64,000 nt of DNA from Lolium rigidum (GCF_022539505.1 NC_061514.1:337821090-337885089), one strand, 5' to 3'. Counted from the first letter of the stretch, positions 43,929-54,592 are shown. Numbers and translations are program-made. Notes: generated by a model from the letters alone, not told the origin.

Positions 43929-45251
43929 TCGATTTTGAGTTTATTAAAACAGAGAATCTAGTAATGTTTGATTAGTGAACAAATCTCACAAATAGAAGTA
44001 CAACTCTGATCAATATACTCTTGAATTTTTTTATGGCCAGGAATAGACTTCAACATACTGTTGCAAATTCTGTGTGTAAATCTTGGAAAGCGTAGTTGCC
44101 TTATTAATCAACAGAGGCAAATGCGTTTTTCATTGAAAGTTTTAGTGCAGATTACTTTTTTTCAATCTGTATCTAACCAATACTTAGCTGGCTTTTTCCC
44201 TATTATTTTGCCTTGGCGCTTCTTGATTTGACCTGCACCGGTTCAAAGCTTTAAACATGGTTAATAAATTATTTGTTGGAGCGTTGTATTCGAGATTCCC
44301 ATTTTGTTACAAAATGACATGCATAGTTTTGGATAAGGTAATTTAGAAAGAGACATTAAAACCTTCAATTTGGTTTGTCAACTTTGAACAAACCTAGCAG
44401 CTGTTAAGCCTATCTGAAGCCATGTATCCCTTACTGTACTCGTAGTAAGCATATCTGTAGCCATGTATCTCTTTACTATACTCGGAGTACAACATGTATA
44501 TCTACGTTCTTTATCATTGTAGTGATAACATGTTGACCGTTTTAACATATATTCATTGCTACTTATAATATTAAAATTCATTTATAATATTAAAATTCAT
44601 TTGCTTCATATAGGAAATTTGTTCCAAGAACAAGAAGAACCGAGAAGCTGTGAAGCATCACCAAACTACAGGCTCTAGGTCTTATCCTTCTCATTTCCAC
44701 CAACTTGTAAGTATGCTGCCCATTTTTCGCACTGTATTTTCTACAATTGGCTACCGCACGTTTTGGCAATTTTCATATTTGGAATACTAATTCTATGAAT
44801 TCTTACATCTAGAAAAAAGATATACAACAATGAGGACCCTAGTCTCATTGAGTTTCTCGGAGAAACACATACCAATAGGAAGACATGATGCATGAGCACC
44901 GCTGCCCTTGAAGCTTATGTGAGATTTCTCTCTATTTTCGGTTACATGAATAACAGTTGTTGTTGGCTGCTTGCTATGTCGTTTTCTATTTGATGTGCCA
45001 CTGATTGTATATGTGCTGCTGGTTGTTTACTATGTTGTTATTCGCTGCTTATTGTGTCACTGGCTGCTGTACTCTTGGATGTTTATGTGCTACTGCCTAC
45101 TTGATGACTTGTTGTTGTTGGTTGTTTGCTTCATGAAAGAAAATTATATTTTTTGCACGTGCTTATGGCTCTTACTACGCTTTTGCAAGTTTAATCGAAT
45201 GTAAATGTATCACCTTTATAAAACCTAAGCAATGATGCTTTTCTTCTGCAG

Positions 45252-45687
45252 ATTGATATGGAAACGAAAAGGAGTGAAGTAGTACGAGAAGATGAGCAGC
45301 CAGTGTGGTACACATATTGTGGCGGAAGTTCTCAAATGGCACAACTCCTCAAGAACCTTCCTTTCTACCATGGGGTACGAATCAAGATTTGGTGGGAGGT
45401 CTAGGACATCAGTTTCTAAAGAACGCATCCGAGAGTTAGAAGAAAAGGTTGAACAACAGAAGATAGAGGCAATAGATGCAAATGCGATGCACCAACAACA
45501 GTTAACTGAGAGAGGTAAAATGCAAGAGGCTGCACTTGAAGAGATGCAAAGGAAGCAACAGGAATTAGCGGCTATGAAGAAGATCCAGAAAAGAATAAAG
45601 CATGTGAAAAGAAGCAAGAGGAACAAGACAACCTTATTAGCTTCCTCTTACGGAAGCATGCAACCCAGAATTGTACACCATAGATGA
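45252..45687 (+). pseudogene. CACTA-associated ORF remnant, coiled-coil C-terminal segment
   Basis: Preceded by ttctgcag (splice acceptor, exon start at about 45252). One frame gives ..DMETKRSEVVREDEQPVWYT..; the other (45292-45687) gives ..GYESRFGGRSRTSVSKERIRELEEKVEQQ.. with heptad-rich Glu/Gln/Lys. This resembles the C-terminal part of plant Ptta/En/Spm transposase-family proteins. A frame break lies between the two parts. Confidence 0.5.
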
Positions 45688-45959
45688 TAGTGCACGGACG
45701 CCATCATTAGTAGGTGGTGCTATTCTACCATAAACTTAGTTTGCTCGTCCTTAGTTATGTCAATTTTATAGTGCAACTTAAAAACTTATGTAAGACAGAT
45801 TATACCGTGAGATGATATTTGCTTGTGAGCTCGTCCTTTCAATGGCATATGAGTATATGTTTTCATAGGCATTCAATTGGAAAAATAAATATTATTTCTT
45901 GAAATAATTATTTATTTTAAAAATTGAAAAAAATCGAAAAACCAGGAATATCTCTAAAT

Positions 45960-46230
45960 TAATGAAATGACATCACATATGATGTCACTCACATCCGTGA
46001 CACCAATCCGTGACGTTTCCTAGCCATAGTACGGTCTCCTACGTGCTGACATCACACATGACGTCATCCATAATCGGTGACGTTTTCTGGCGTGACGCGT
46101 CACTAGAGAGTAATCTGTGACGGGGATTCCGTGACGATGCTTGTGACGCTCAAACTACGTCACAGAGGGGTCTTCCGTGACGTTTAGTGCTATTGCATGA
46201 CGTTTTGAGCTCGTCACAGTATATCAGATC
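45960..46230. repeat. Right subterminal TGACG repeats of the CACTA
   Basis: At least a dozen gtgacg/cgtcac motifs (ccgtgacgtttc, ggtgacgtttt, ctgtgacgggg and others), mirroring 41205-41380. Confidence 0.88.
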
Positions 46231-46245
46231 TCTTGTAGTGTACCA

Positions 46246-46377
46246 TGTTAGGGTAATATGCTTGTTGTATTACCAGGGGGTCAAAGGCCACAATATATAG
46301 TACATGTACAAGTGCATATATGCAGGAAGCCCCCTAACATATGGGGAAACAACAATATACTGATATATACTCTAACA
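46246..46377 (-). mobile_element. Copia 5' LTR (132 bp)
   Basis: On the minus strand it runs from TGTTAGAGTATATATCAG to ..ATTACCCTAACA, so TG...CA with TGTTAG/CTAACA terminal inverted bases. It is very short for a Copia LTR. Immediately left, 'ca' plus the distant gagctctgatac re-forms the TGGTATCAGAGC primer-binding site of initiator tRNA-Met. Confidence 0.88.
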
Positions 46378-46596
46378 GAGAAGACGATCAGTTAGCATCG
46401 GCATACCCATGGGACAAGTTGTTTGAGTCTCAGAACTGAATAGAAGTTTGTTACAATTAGGTTTAACCATAGGATAAGTTGGATCGCCAATGTATTTAAC
46501 AATGTAGTGTTCTCCAACATGAGCCATGAAGTGTTTGTCACTGAACCAATGGTCGTTCATGTTAATCATCGACGCTGAACTCGATATCGTCATCAA
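46378..46596 (-). pseudogene. 5' half of an ORF split by the Copia insertion
   Basis: ATG at 46596-46594; exactly 73 codons to the edge of the Copia. Removing the Copia plus one GAGAA copy joins it without frame change to 38106-38002, giving a 107-residue open frame. Composition is ordinary (Asp/His/Lys/Met-rich, ..DHWFSDKHFMAHVGEHYIV..); no signal peptide, membrane segment or motif that I recognise. The corresponding place in the flanks of peroxidases 1 and 2 has only about 45 unrelated bases, so the ORF was itself inserted into the peroxidase 3 flank. A captured gene fragment is most likely. Confidence 0.55.
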
Positions 46597-46604
46597 ATAT
46601 TGTG

Positions 46605-46839
46605 AGTGATGACAAAAATATAGTTAATAAAAATTCCCTTTACACAAAAACAATAAAATTCTCATCAATTAATCAATAGAAGCACACATGTAACAGTTTC
46701 ATTAAAGCCAAATGTAAAATAAGAATGAACGAAAACCTTAGTGGAAAGTATATAAAGAAAAAGAATTGTTTCCGACCGCCGGGAGACATGATGATCAGGC
46801 ATGCATCAACACTGTCTCGATTTCGTTGCATGGGTCTCT
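46605..46839 (-). repeat. Peroxidase 3 proximal downstream flank (duplicated block)
   Basis: Matches 29925-30189 (aaaattcccttt/cttacacaaa, tcttcattaatt/gatcaat, agaagcaca.atgtaacagttt, gaatgaa.gaaaaccttagtgg) and, inverted, 4881-5110. Confidence 0.8.
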
Positions 46840-47979
46840 CTAGTTGATAAGGCGACAATTCTTTCTGATCTCCCCATTAGCTTTGGTCTTCACCCCGATG
46901 CCGCCCATCTTCCTCATGGCTTGCTTGAAATTTGCCTCCCACACATAAGGCTTCAAGTTTTGTTTCACCAAATACTTTGTCTTGGATGACTCGAGCGCGG
47001 CGTCTGATGTAAACAAAACTTCATGGTTGAGAACATTCTTGTAGTAACGGTTGTCCAGGGTGTTTGGGGTATAGATGTCCTGATCCACCGTAGAGCTACC
47101 GCTCTTGCACTTCCTTGTCACTGATTTGGCAAACCTAGAGCTCATGGCCATTGGGTCCGAGGCGTTGCGCGGGAGACGGTCACCAAAGGACGAGCAGTGG
47201 GAGATCCCAATAGTGTGCGCACCGGATAGGGTGACCATCTCGTCGAGGCTGAGCCCCTTGGCTGCAAACATAGCCTCGAGCATCGCGACATCGGCGAAAG
47301 GAGGGGGCAGGTTGAAGAGGGTCTCGTTCGCAGAAGAAATACGTCCGTCGTAGCGGCCGGCTGGCATTTCAAAGTATACCTTCTTATTGCTGAGGAAGTA
47401 GGTGGCGTCACGCCCAGCATATGCGACAATATCCGCGCAAGAGACGATACCCTTGCACTTGGCCTCGAGCTTAGTCTTGATCTTGTCGATCACTTCAAAC
47501 CCACGAAGGCTGCCTATGTTAGGGAGGCCGAACTTCTCCGTTTGTTCACTCGACTGGGTCTTGTCAAGGAGAACCGATGCGTCACAACCCTGAAAAGAAC
47601 ATATATAAACTCATCGTGTCAAATCGTAAACACCGATGATAGCTACATTTGGCTGATATATGGTTTTGTAAGAAGTGATAGATGGGTTTGAGTATTTATA
47701 TACCTGAACAAAGCAGTCGTGGAAGAAGAGGCGGATGAGCCCGGCGCCGATGCCGCGGTTGCGTTTAATCTCCGCCTGCACAACGTCCCTCACGATCTTC
47801 TCAGCTCCTTTGCAAGTTTTGTAGTAGTAAGCGTAGTTGAGTGCCGGGGCAGAAGGAGGAGTGCTCTTTCTGGGCGCCGACAACGGGTAGGGATGCCCAT
47901 AGCTCGCTTGGCATGTGTGGGCCACGCAACCAACCAATGCTAGAAGCAAAGCCAAGGTGGCAAGCTTGTGACTAGCCAT
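46840..47979 (-). CDS. Class III peroxidase, paralogue 3
   Basis: Complete two-exon gene on the minus strand: exon 1 47979-47704, intron 47703-47590 (gtatat...ttttcag), exon 2 47589-46840; 341 aa. Contains a signal peptide (MASHKLATLALLLALVG..), distal RLFFHDCFVQGCDAS, VSCADIVAYAGRD and proximal LSGAHTIGISHC (Ile where copies 1 and 2 have Val). A glycosylation sequon present in copy 1 (NVT) is FADVAM here. Catalytic residues, cysteines and splice sites are intact, so function as a secreted haem peroxidase is likely. Its downstream flank is interrupted by the Copia nest. Upstream it retains the small-ORF pseudogene that is intact beside copy 1, so copies 1 and 3 share the longer duplicated segment. 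Confidence 0.96.
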
Positions 47980-48084
47980 GGTTCGTACGTTGCTCTGGAA
48001 TACTACTACTGAAGCTAGCTCGAGAGAGTGCCGGAGAGAAACGATCGAAGTTGGATGAAGATAACTCGGTGTGTTGCAGGTCTA

Positions 48085-48090
48085 CTTATA
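48085..48090 (-). promoter_or_regulatory. TATA box of peroxidase 3
   Basis: TATAAG on the minus strand (cttata on plus) in the context gatctataagtaga, about 108 bases upstream of the ATG, as in the other two genes. Confidence 0.65.
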
Positions 48091-48099
48091 GATCTAAGC

Positions 48100-48545
48100 T
48101 GACATTCAGAACATGCAACCACGGCTTGTGGTTCCTGAAAAAAAAATCATTTGATGGTGGGTTTAGTTGTGTGTTCGAGTCAGCTGGAACATGGCGAGCA
48201 CAATCTCACACACAGCTCATTCGAAGAAAGAAAAATCTCACACACTGAAATGGTTGAAATTGACTTTTACTCTTCGTGTGTGGTTCTTCTGGTTGCTGTT
48301 CTAATTCCTTTCAGTCGGATGAGAAAAATGTTTTTGCGCAAATATTATTTTAAAAGTTATGTGGAAAAAGGTCATACAAAAAACTAAGAGCGAACGGTAG
48401 GACACAATAATACATGGCATTTTCTTGAAACAAAACCGTAGCTGGATCTTAGAAAACGTTGGCGAGATAACTTGGTTGTGTAAATTAATTCATGCTCAGG
48501 CAGTATTACAATTAGCGCATTGTTGAAACGAAAACAACACTTGGC
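48100..48545 (-). repeat. Peroxidase 3 upstream flank (duplicated block)
   Basis: Aligns with the reverse complement of 3150-3560 upstream of peroxidase 1 (gttcgagtcagctggaacatggcgagcacaatctcacacac; caaaaccgtagctggatcttagaaaacgttgg; cacaatt.a.tcatgctcaggcagtatta). One patch (48486-48545) is slightly rearranged relative to copy 1. Confidence 0.75.
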
Positions 48546-48737
48546 CTAGAGAAGAGGAAAACACATCACATTACCTGATGTTGCTGCATTCCTGTCGTTA
48601 CTGGTCTTTCTCTCTACCCAGCAAGTACAAATATCCTGAATTAGTCTGACCTAAGTACCCACAACTAGCACCACGACGACTGCGGCCAACAACCCGGTTA
48701 AGACAGGATAATCATTCACCACCACTTTTACAGGCAT
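48546..48737 (-). pseudogene. Nonsense-mutated copy of the 63-codon membrane ORF
   Basis: ATG 48737-48735, original stop position TAG 48548-48546, the same 192-base length as 2957-3148. Codon 29 (48653-48651) is TAG where the intact copy has TTG; the break falls right after the hydrophobic stretch. No indels. At the place corresponding to codon 55, this copy reads CAG-GTAATG, a possible splice donor. Confidence 0.75.
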
Positions 48738-48935
48738 TGTGTGTCCACTGTCAGCTCAAACAAATCGAACCAAATTCTGTGTCCAGCTAGCTTGTTAAAT
48801 GAAGAGGAGTGTGTGGAGACCTATACGCATCAAACAGCCGTGTAGTGGGCCTTTTTTTAGCTTCATCTGGTTTAACTTATTGAATGACATTGTCAGATTA
48901 GTAGTGGATGGATCAAGTCCCAGTTGACGTTGATG
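48738..48935. other. End of duplicated block and unassigned spacer
   Basis: Homology with the peroxidase 1 side ends near 48790 (tgtccagctagc). The rest shows nothing recognisable. Confidence 0.4.
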
Positions 48936-48938
48936 TAA

Positions 48939-49615
48939 GAGCATCTCTAGCAGACCTCTCAAACCGCAACCTCTATTTGCACAAATCGTGATTTGAGGAC
49001 CGAAAAATATGTCCGCATATACACGGTAAAGGAAACTGTAAAAAAACATGGGAGATAGAACATGCATTTTCATCGACATTTGGTAGGTTGCATACATGAA
49101 ATAGTGCAGTGAATTTGCAAAAAGTGCGACCTAAATCTAAGGAAATCGCCGCCACGGCGAACTACATAGAAAATTCGGCTGCGGGATGCTCACCGGAGCC
49201 TCTTGCCGTGGCGGCAACGTGGACGGCGTTGCGGCGGCGGCTTCACTCGTCGTCGCTAACGAGATCGTAGTACACTTTGCCATGCTCCTTCGCCACCACG
49301 CGCCACTCCTCCGCCTTCTCGGCTTCGCGGTGGCTCATCTCCGACACGAGACCAAGGGTGGTGGGAGGTGGTGTTCGCTGACGAAGTCGCCAGGCGCGAA
49401 GCCGGCCGCGTCCTTGAGCGTGGGAAGGATCCTGTCGAGTTCCGCGTCCTCAACGTAGTCGCTAGGAGTAAACGAGGGTGCGTCCTCGGCCGCCATCTTC
49501 ACCGTCTACAATGGCGCGCGCGAGCTCACCGAGTCACCGCGGAGGAGGCGGAGTAGATCGAGGGGGCAGCCTCGCGGCGGGAGAAGCTTGAGTCCCGCGG
49601 GTAGAACTATTCTTG
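48939..49615. mobile_element. Harbinger-type element, right end missing
   Basis: Starts after TAA with GAGCATCTCTAGCAGACCTC, the common grass Harbinger terminus, and contains the GC-rich carried ORF at 49243-49496. No matching inverted terminus was found before 49700, so the right boundary is approximate. Confidence 0.6.
49243..49496 (-). pseudogene. Short acidic ORF carried by the Harbinger-type element, frameshifted
   Basis: ATG at 49496-49494 opens MAAEDAPSFTPSDYVEDAEL..; after about 50 codons the frame must shift once to continue ..MSHREAEKAEEWRVVAKEHG.. to a TGA at 49245-49243. The total is 254 bases, not a multiple of three. This type of charged short protein occurs in wheat-like Harbinger/MITE contexts, but I cannot name it. 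Confidence 0.5.
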
Positions 49616-49700
49616 TCACAAAGTAAAGTTAATGCACCTCGTAGACTTTGGGGTGATTAGAATCTAAGGACGATGATATTCTTCGCTCACCTTTGCCTCG

Positions 49701-49885
49701 CTTGGCATCAGTGGCGGAGCTTGCTAGGAAAACTGGGGAGGCAAACGAGAAAAAACCATGATCGGGGGGGGGGGGGGCAAAAAGCTCATTTTTTTACTAT
49801 AAACCTTATATATATCCTAATTTTCTAAAATCTGGGGGGCGGTGGACCCCCCTGACTTGTACATAGTTACGCCAGTGCTTGGCAT
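49701..49885. mobile_element. Small hAT MITE with 8-bp TSD and G14 run
   Basis: Element 49709-49877 (169 bp) begins CAGTGGCGGAGC and ends gttacgccagtg. CTTGGCAT is duplicated at 49701-49708 and 49878-49885. A run of 14 G is at 49764-49777, paired with a C-rich ggacccccct near the other end. Confidence 0.88.
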
Positions 49886-50618
49886 CACATGTGGATGAGT
49901 TCATTGAATGCATGGACGTGCACTCGAGGGTCTCTACACTGGAAGGAAAAGTTCCCGCGGAAGATTTCGCTGTTTCCTCTGGCACGGCAGGAGATGTCCC
50001 TTTTTTCTCTGCCGTGGCAGGAGTTGCTACCTCGGTAAAATTCCTCCTGTTTTCTCTGCCGCGACAAGAACTGTTCTGACTATGGTTTCAATAAGGTGGT
50101 CGCGTCGCCATGTAATGAGGACCTTCTACACGATCTCACAGTGCAGCGAAGGGAGACGGACTATACTCATTCTGTTGGTCGTGTCGAATCTCTTAGTAAA
50201 CGAGCTAGAGTCTCATATTGTTTTGAATCCTTTTAGTCCATCTGCTACTCCGACTGTTGTGTATGTGTCCTAATGTTTCAGATACTGTGGAGCTCCAACA
50301 GATGGATGTTAGCACGGTTGGTTTCGTTGCTGCCGAAGAAATGAACTTGGAAGGTTCTCAAACGATCATTGCATCCACTACGGTGGCATCAAGTGGATCG
50401 CCTACAACTGACAATGCCGAATCTTTGAGCAAAGGTATGAGTAAGGCCACAAGTAAGGAGCAAGAGCTTCTCTCTTATTTAAATATTTTGTTAAACTCAC
50501 ATATTCCCCAAGCTAATATAGATAACACAGTCTCCACCGATGTTAGACAGATTGTATTTGTATAGGACTCTAACTATACCGTGTACAATGTAATCTCTAT
50601 GTTGATCTATATATATAT
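49886..50618 (+). pseudogene. Unidentified coding relic interrupted by the hAT MITE
   Basis: Removing the MITE joins a frame through ..LASHVDEFIECMDVHSRVSTLEGKVPAEDF.. (to about 50078). A further frame follows the polypyrimidine/CAG at about 50280 (..DTVELQQMDVSTVGFVAAEEMNLEGS.., to 50565). Composition looks protein-coding (acidic, Ser/Thr-rich) but the family is unknown; a retroelement ORF1/gag-like origin is possible. Confidence 0.35.
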
Positions 50619-50822
50619 TACCTCCATCCTAAGGCTTAAGGCCTATATTTTTCAGAAAGTCAAACTATGTTAAATTTGACTAAGTTTTTATCAAATATCA
50701 TTAACATGAATATCATTAGATAGATAATAAAATATATTTCTATATGGTACCTACAAAATATCATATTTGTTCATAAATTCTTCTAAAAGTTTGATCAAAC
50801 TTTAAGTCTTGGGATGGAGGTA
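50619..50822. mobile_element. Stowaway (Tc1/Mariner) MITE
   Basis: Element 50621-50820 (200 bp) starts CCTCCATCCTAAGGCTTAAG and ends ..aagtcttgggatggagg, with TA on both sides (50619-50620, 50821-50822). AT-rich, no ORF. Confidence 0.9.
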
Positions 50823-51452
50823 GTATATTCCAGGGGCCACGCTTCTAGCGTTGAGCAACCCAAAACTCAAAACATTATTCACTACTTTTACATGGTATCA
50901 AACGCCGCACCGGTCCCGAAACCGATCTAGGGTTCCGTCGCCGCCACGACTTCCGCTGGCCTCTCCGACGGCACCGCCGCTGCTCTCCAAGACGGCACCA
51001 CCGCTGCTCTCTCCGTCACCACCTCGTCGAGTCTCCAAGTCTCTACATTGTCGGCGCTGCGCAACTCTACCAGCGCTGTCCTCACCACGCCGACCCTCGG
51101 GGCGCTCTCCACCGCCTCCGTCGGCTCCATGTTCTCCGGCTCGAGTTCTTCGTCGTTCGCCGCTGCTGCTGATCCGTTCCACTTCAGCCATCTCCTGCCG
51201 ATCAAGCTTGCCCAGTACAATTACCTGCTATGGAAGGCCCAGATCATTCCTCTTCTCCGGAGTTGCTATTTCATGGGCTATGTCGACGGGTCCTATCCAT
51301 GTCCGCCTGAGCGAGTTTCGCGTCTCAACGCAGAAGGCCATCCCGTCCTCGTCATCAACTCGGATCACCAGACCTGGGTGCAGCATGATGCTGCCATTCT
51401 CTCGGCCATCGTCTCTTCCATGACGACGAGTGTCTCCGACCGTGTACTCTTC
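50823..51452 (+). mobile_element. Copia 5' fragment: LTR end, PBS and gag start
   Basis: The PBS TGGTATCAAA (50893-50902) directly follows an LTR-like end (..actttaca). The gag frame then gives ..DPFHFSHLLPIKLAQYNYLLWKAQIIPLL.. and ..YVDGSYPCPP..VQHDAAILSAIVSSMT.., the N-terminal gag region of plant Copia elements. It is cut at 51452 by the LTR that follows. An in-frame stop near 50927 and the truncation show it is dead. The Stowaway MITE 50621-50820 appears to sit in its LTR. Confidence 0.75.
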
Positions 51453-54400
51453 TGTGGTGACCTTGCATACCACTGCATGTTGTAGTATGCCAGTCGTTGA
51501 TATAACATTCACGAAGTACCAATCCGCAAATATTACATCCCTCAGAGTAGTACAACAGAACATAGCTGGTCCATAACTTATTCATTTATTATTACAAACC
51601 ATATGTACATATCATTACGGAGTTCCTCCTGGGTCCAGAGAGGAATACTCCTGGGTTCGAGGTGAACCCAACTTAGCTTACAATATAGAAGTCTTAGCAT
51701 GTTATACATTTATTCTCCTCGAGCAGCTAAGTACTAAGTGTTCACACTGCTCGGTTACTACTAGTACTCCACGATCCTAGACTTGTTCTCCTTCGGAACT
51801 GTTCCCGGCTCCGTAGACTATGAGATAGTCTACACCTTCTACACCTCCGGAGAGGTCTGGCTCTTCATAGCAGATTTCTTCTGCTCCTTCTTGGTTGTCA
51901 GTGTCCTCCTCAAGACGATTCAGGCAATCTAAGCATGGGATTTAATAGTTGTATGAGTACGAGCGTACTCAACAAGTTCATATTAGAAAAGATGTGTTTA
52001 ATGCACTAGCTACGATACTAGACCAGAAAGTATAATACCAATGCATGTTTTAATAACCATTTCTTCAAAATGTTGATTTTATTAAGAAGAACTATGTCCG
52101 TCAGCCTTCACCGGTTTACTAGAACTTCATGGAGTTCCTTTTCGGCAGCGTTCGCAGTTCCAAAACACGGAACGGGGAGTGAAAGGTCACGATTCATTAC
52201 ACTTTGTAGAGGTGTATTGCTTTACCCACAAGAAATCTTAACCATGGTGCCAACCGGGCAGCTTTCCGGTCCACACTTCCTTTGGTGTGAGGCCCGATAT
52301 AAGGTCTTAGCCAATCATATTCCTCCGCTACCTCGCACACCCATCCTTTGTTGCAATCCCCAACCCTGGGTCCACGCCGGTGCATTTAGACCACTTAAGG
52401 ATAGCCCCCGACCACGACAACAATTCAGGGCTCTACCATAAACTCCTTCGCTGGTAGATGCAACCCATCATAGACCGCGTTACCGTGGGGAATTAAAATG
52501 GGATCCCCACCCCACCGCTTGTCCCTCGAGATCAAGTGTCTACGGTAAGCGCATCCGTTGATGTACGAGAGGTGCAAATACAATTGACTACTCCGTCCCA
52601 CTCCAAATCTTATGGTTAACACGAGTTTTACGGCACAAGAATCACTGGACGATATTTTTTGTTTAATCCTAGATGGATATAAACCCATTGCAATGGAACC
52701 TCCACCATGTCAACACATTCCATGGTTCCATTGCCAACCATATAGTCATATTCGTAGTTATGAAAGTAATGATTTTGCTTTTCATGCAAGGGTGATAAGT
52801 ATAATACTTTGCAAGTAATTTGGTAAAAATACTCAAATGACATGAGCAAGCGATGAACTTGCCTGAAGACTGCAAAGTGTTGCAGTTCGATGGTGTGGAC
52901 TGACCCTTGTCCCCTATTGCTGAAAGATAGCATCATTGTCCGATAAGGGCAATGGTTAAAGAAACAATTATGCATGATTCAGCTTTTAGGTTTTGTTCCC
53001 CCCTTCCCGATGCTTTATTATTTCATGTAAGAGGTGTTTACAAAGAATCATTTAGGGATACTCTGCTTACGGTAAAATACTACCTTGGAATGTTGCCAAG
53101 GTGTTTTTAAAGTCCAAATGCATTTATGGACTTATTTTTATCATTAAAAATATAAGGTTGATTTTTAATGATTAAAATATTATTTTCTTGCATTTAAATA
53201 TGATTCATCTTTAATTGTCTCAAAAAATCCTATTCATATTTTATTATGATAGAGAATTTTATTCTGGGTGTTTTTCATATTTTTGTTTATTTTTTTAGTG
53301 TTCTTATCCATTTTCTATCTTTATTCAAAGTTTCTGTATTTCACAAAATTGTGAAATGACAGTTTTGCCCCTGGGCCCACCTGTCAGTGGAGCCCAACGG
53401 GTTGTCTAACCGACTCGCGCGGTCGCTCACTTTCCCCCTTCTCCTCCGTGTCGCCTCGAACCCTAACCCTAAGCTCTATGGCGATTATCTGTCGCCGCCG
53501 CCGTCGCCGAATTGTTCCGGCCAACTCCGGCCATCCCCGGCGATGAGATCAGTCGCATACTGACCGTCTCTCGACGGCGCATCTAATGATCCGCGTCGAT
53601 CTGGGGTTCGTCGTCGCCACCGTTCGCCCCCAACTCTTCTGCGACACGGCCGCAAGGATCTGCGGCGATGCGCCGCCCGCCGTGCTCCTGGTGCTGTGGC
53701 GTCGCCGTGCCCTGGCGTGGTGGTGCTGGGCGCTGCGGCGTTGCCGTGGCCTGGCCTGGCGCTGGCGTGCTCCCGGCTTGTGCCGCCCTGGCCGCCATGG
53801 CTGCGTTCGTCGACCCGCTTCACCTGTAAGTGCTCCACCGCCTCCCCTTTCTCTCCCAGCGTTTCTCCTTCTTCTTCTAGCTCAAGCCATGGCTGCTCCT
53901 CCTCTTGGAGATGATGTCATGATGTATTGCTGCTGTTGTTCTATGTTGTGTGTATGCTGCTGGCTCTCTGCTACTGCCATGGTGCTCTATTTGCTCTACT
54001 TATGCTGATGCACTCCCCATGCTCTAGCCTATGCTGCTCCACCCTACTTGTTGTGCATGGTTCTGTACAATTCCTAGATGCTACTGGCTTTCTTATGCCT
54101 GTAAGTCTGGTCTGCAACCACTCCTATGCTTGTGTTCATGCTGTTATTACTGTGGTGGCAGTCATGCATTTGCTCATGACCATGCTGTGATGCTCATGAC
54201 TTGCCATGTTGCTCCAGCTATTGTTGCTACTACTGGATGGTCCTGTGTATTCTTCATTCTTGTCCCTGGCTTGATTACTTGAAGTAATCCTTGCTTATGC
54301 AAGGCTAGTGCCACTTGTGTGATGCTCATTGGGCTCTAGCTCATGGTAAAGCTCTACTAGGCTTGACTGTTATCTAGATGCGGCATTTCCTTGCTGATGT

Positions 54401-54592
54401 GCTTCTGGATACAATTATAAAATTGTTTATATGATTTTGTGTAATGCAATTGTTGCTTAACTGTGGCTATTTCATTAACTGGTCCATGTATTGATGCTAG
54501 GATTGACTCTAGCATGCCCTAGCATGCTCTAGCAAGCTCTGGTGATCATGTGATCATCAGCTGCTTGTGAGTTGCTTGCTAACCTACTATAT
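51453..54592 (-). mobile_element. Diverged long LTR (third LTR copy), right end truncated
   Basis: Starts TGTGGTGACCTTGC and its first 1.4 kb aligns with the LTR at 57937-59300 (gagtacgagcgtactca, cttcaccggtt/acaggttgactagaacttc, ggaacctccaccat, catgagcaagcgatgaacttgcc). It then differs in sequence but keeps the same layout: an AT-rich part, then a GC-rich part (53400-53830). The other end (expected ..ggatattaca) is missing; it is abutted at 54593 by the next element. Confidence 0.7.

Larger units (their letters stand above)
41179..46243. mobile_element. CACTA (En/Spm) transposon, 5.06 kb, with 3-bp TSD
   Basis: Element 41182-46240. The TIR CACTACAAGAGATCTGATAT and about ten following bases are matched exactly inverted at the right end (..ctcttgtagtg). 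Flanked by TAC at 41179-41181 and 46241-46243. Both ends are packed with subterminal TGACG/CGTCA repeats. The interior has only remnants of a charged, coiled-coil accessory ORF; no TNPD-type transposase domain was recognised, so it is probably non-autonomous. Confidence 0.93.
38112..46377 (-). mobile_element. Copia LTR retrotransposon, internally deleted, containing a nested CACTA
   Basis: Minus-strand element with GAGAA on both sides (38107-38111 and 46378-46382). Right: intact 5' LTR 46246-46377, a PBS split by the CACTA, and a GC-rich leader with (GA)n. Then gag-protease-integrase to 38197. Left: only 34 bases of the 3' LTR end (TGTTAGGGTAATATGCATGT onward). Reverse transcriptase, RNase H, polypurine tract and most of the 3' LTR are missing. 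It cannot be autonomous. Confidence 0.88.

Noticed and set aside
46372..46596. Independent small gene ending in the LTR
   Set aside because: Its last codons and stop come from the Copia LTR; the natural continuation is at 38106-38002.
53485..54282. Cys/Leu-rich ORFs in the diverged LTR
   Set aside because: They lie inside LTR sequence, overlap on both strands and have no domain.
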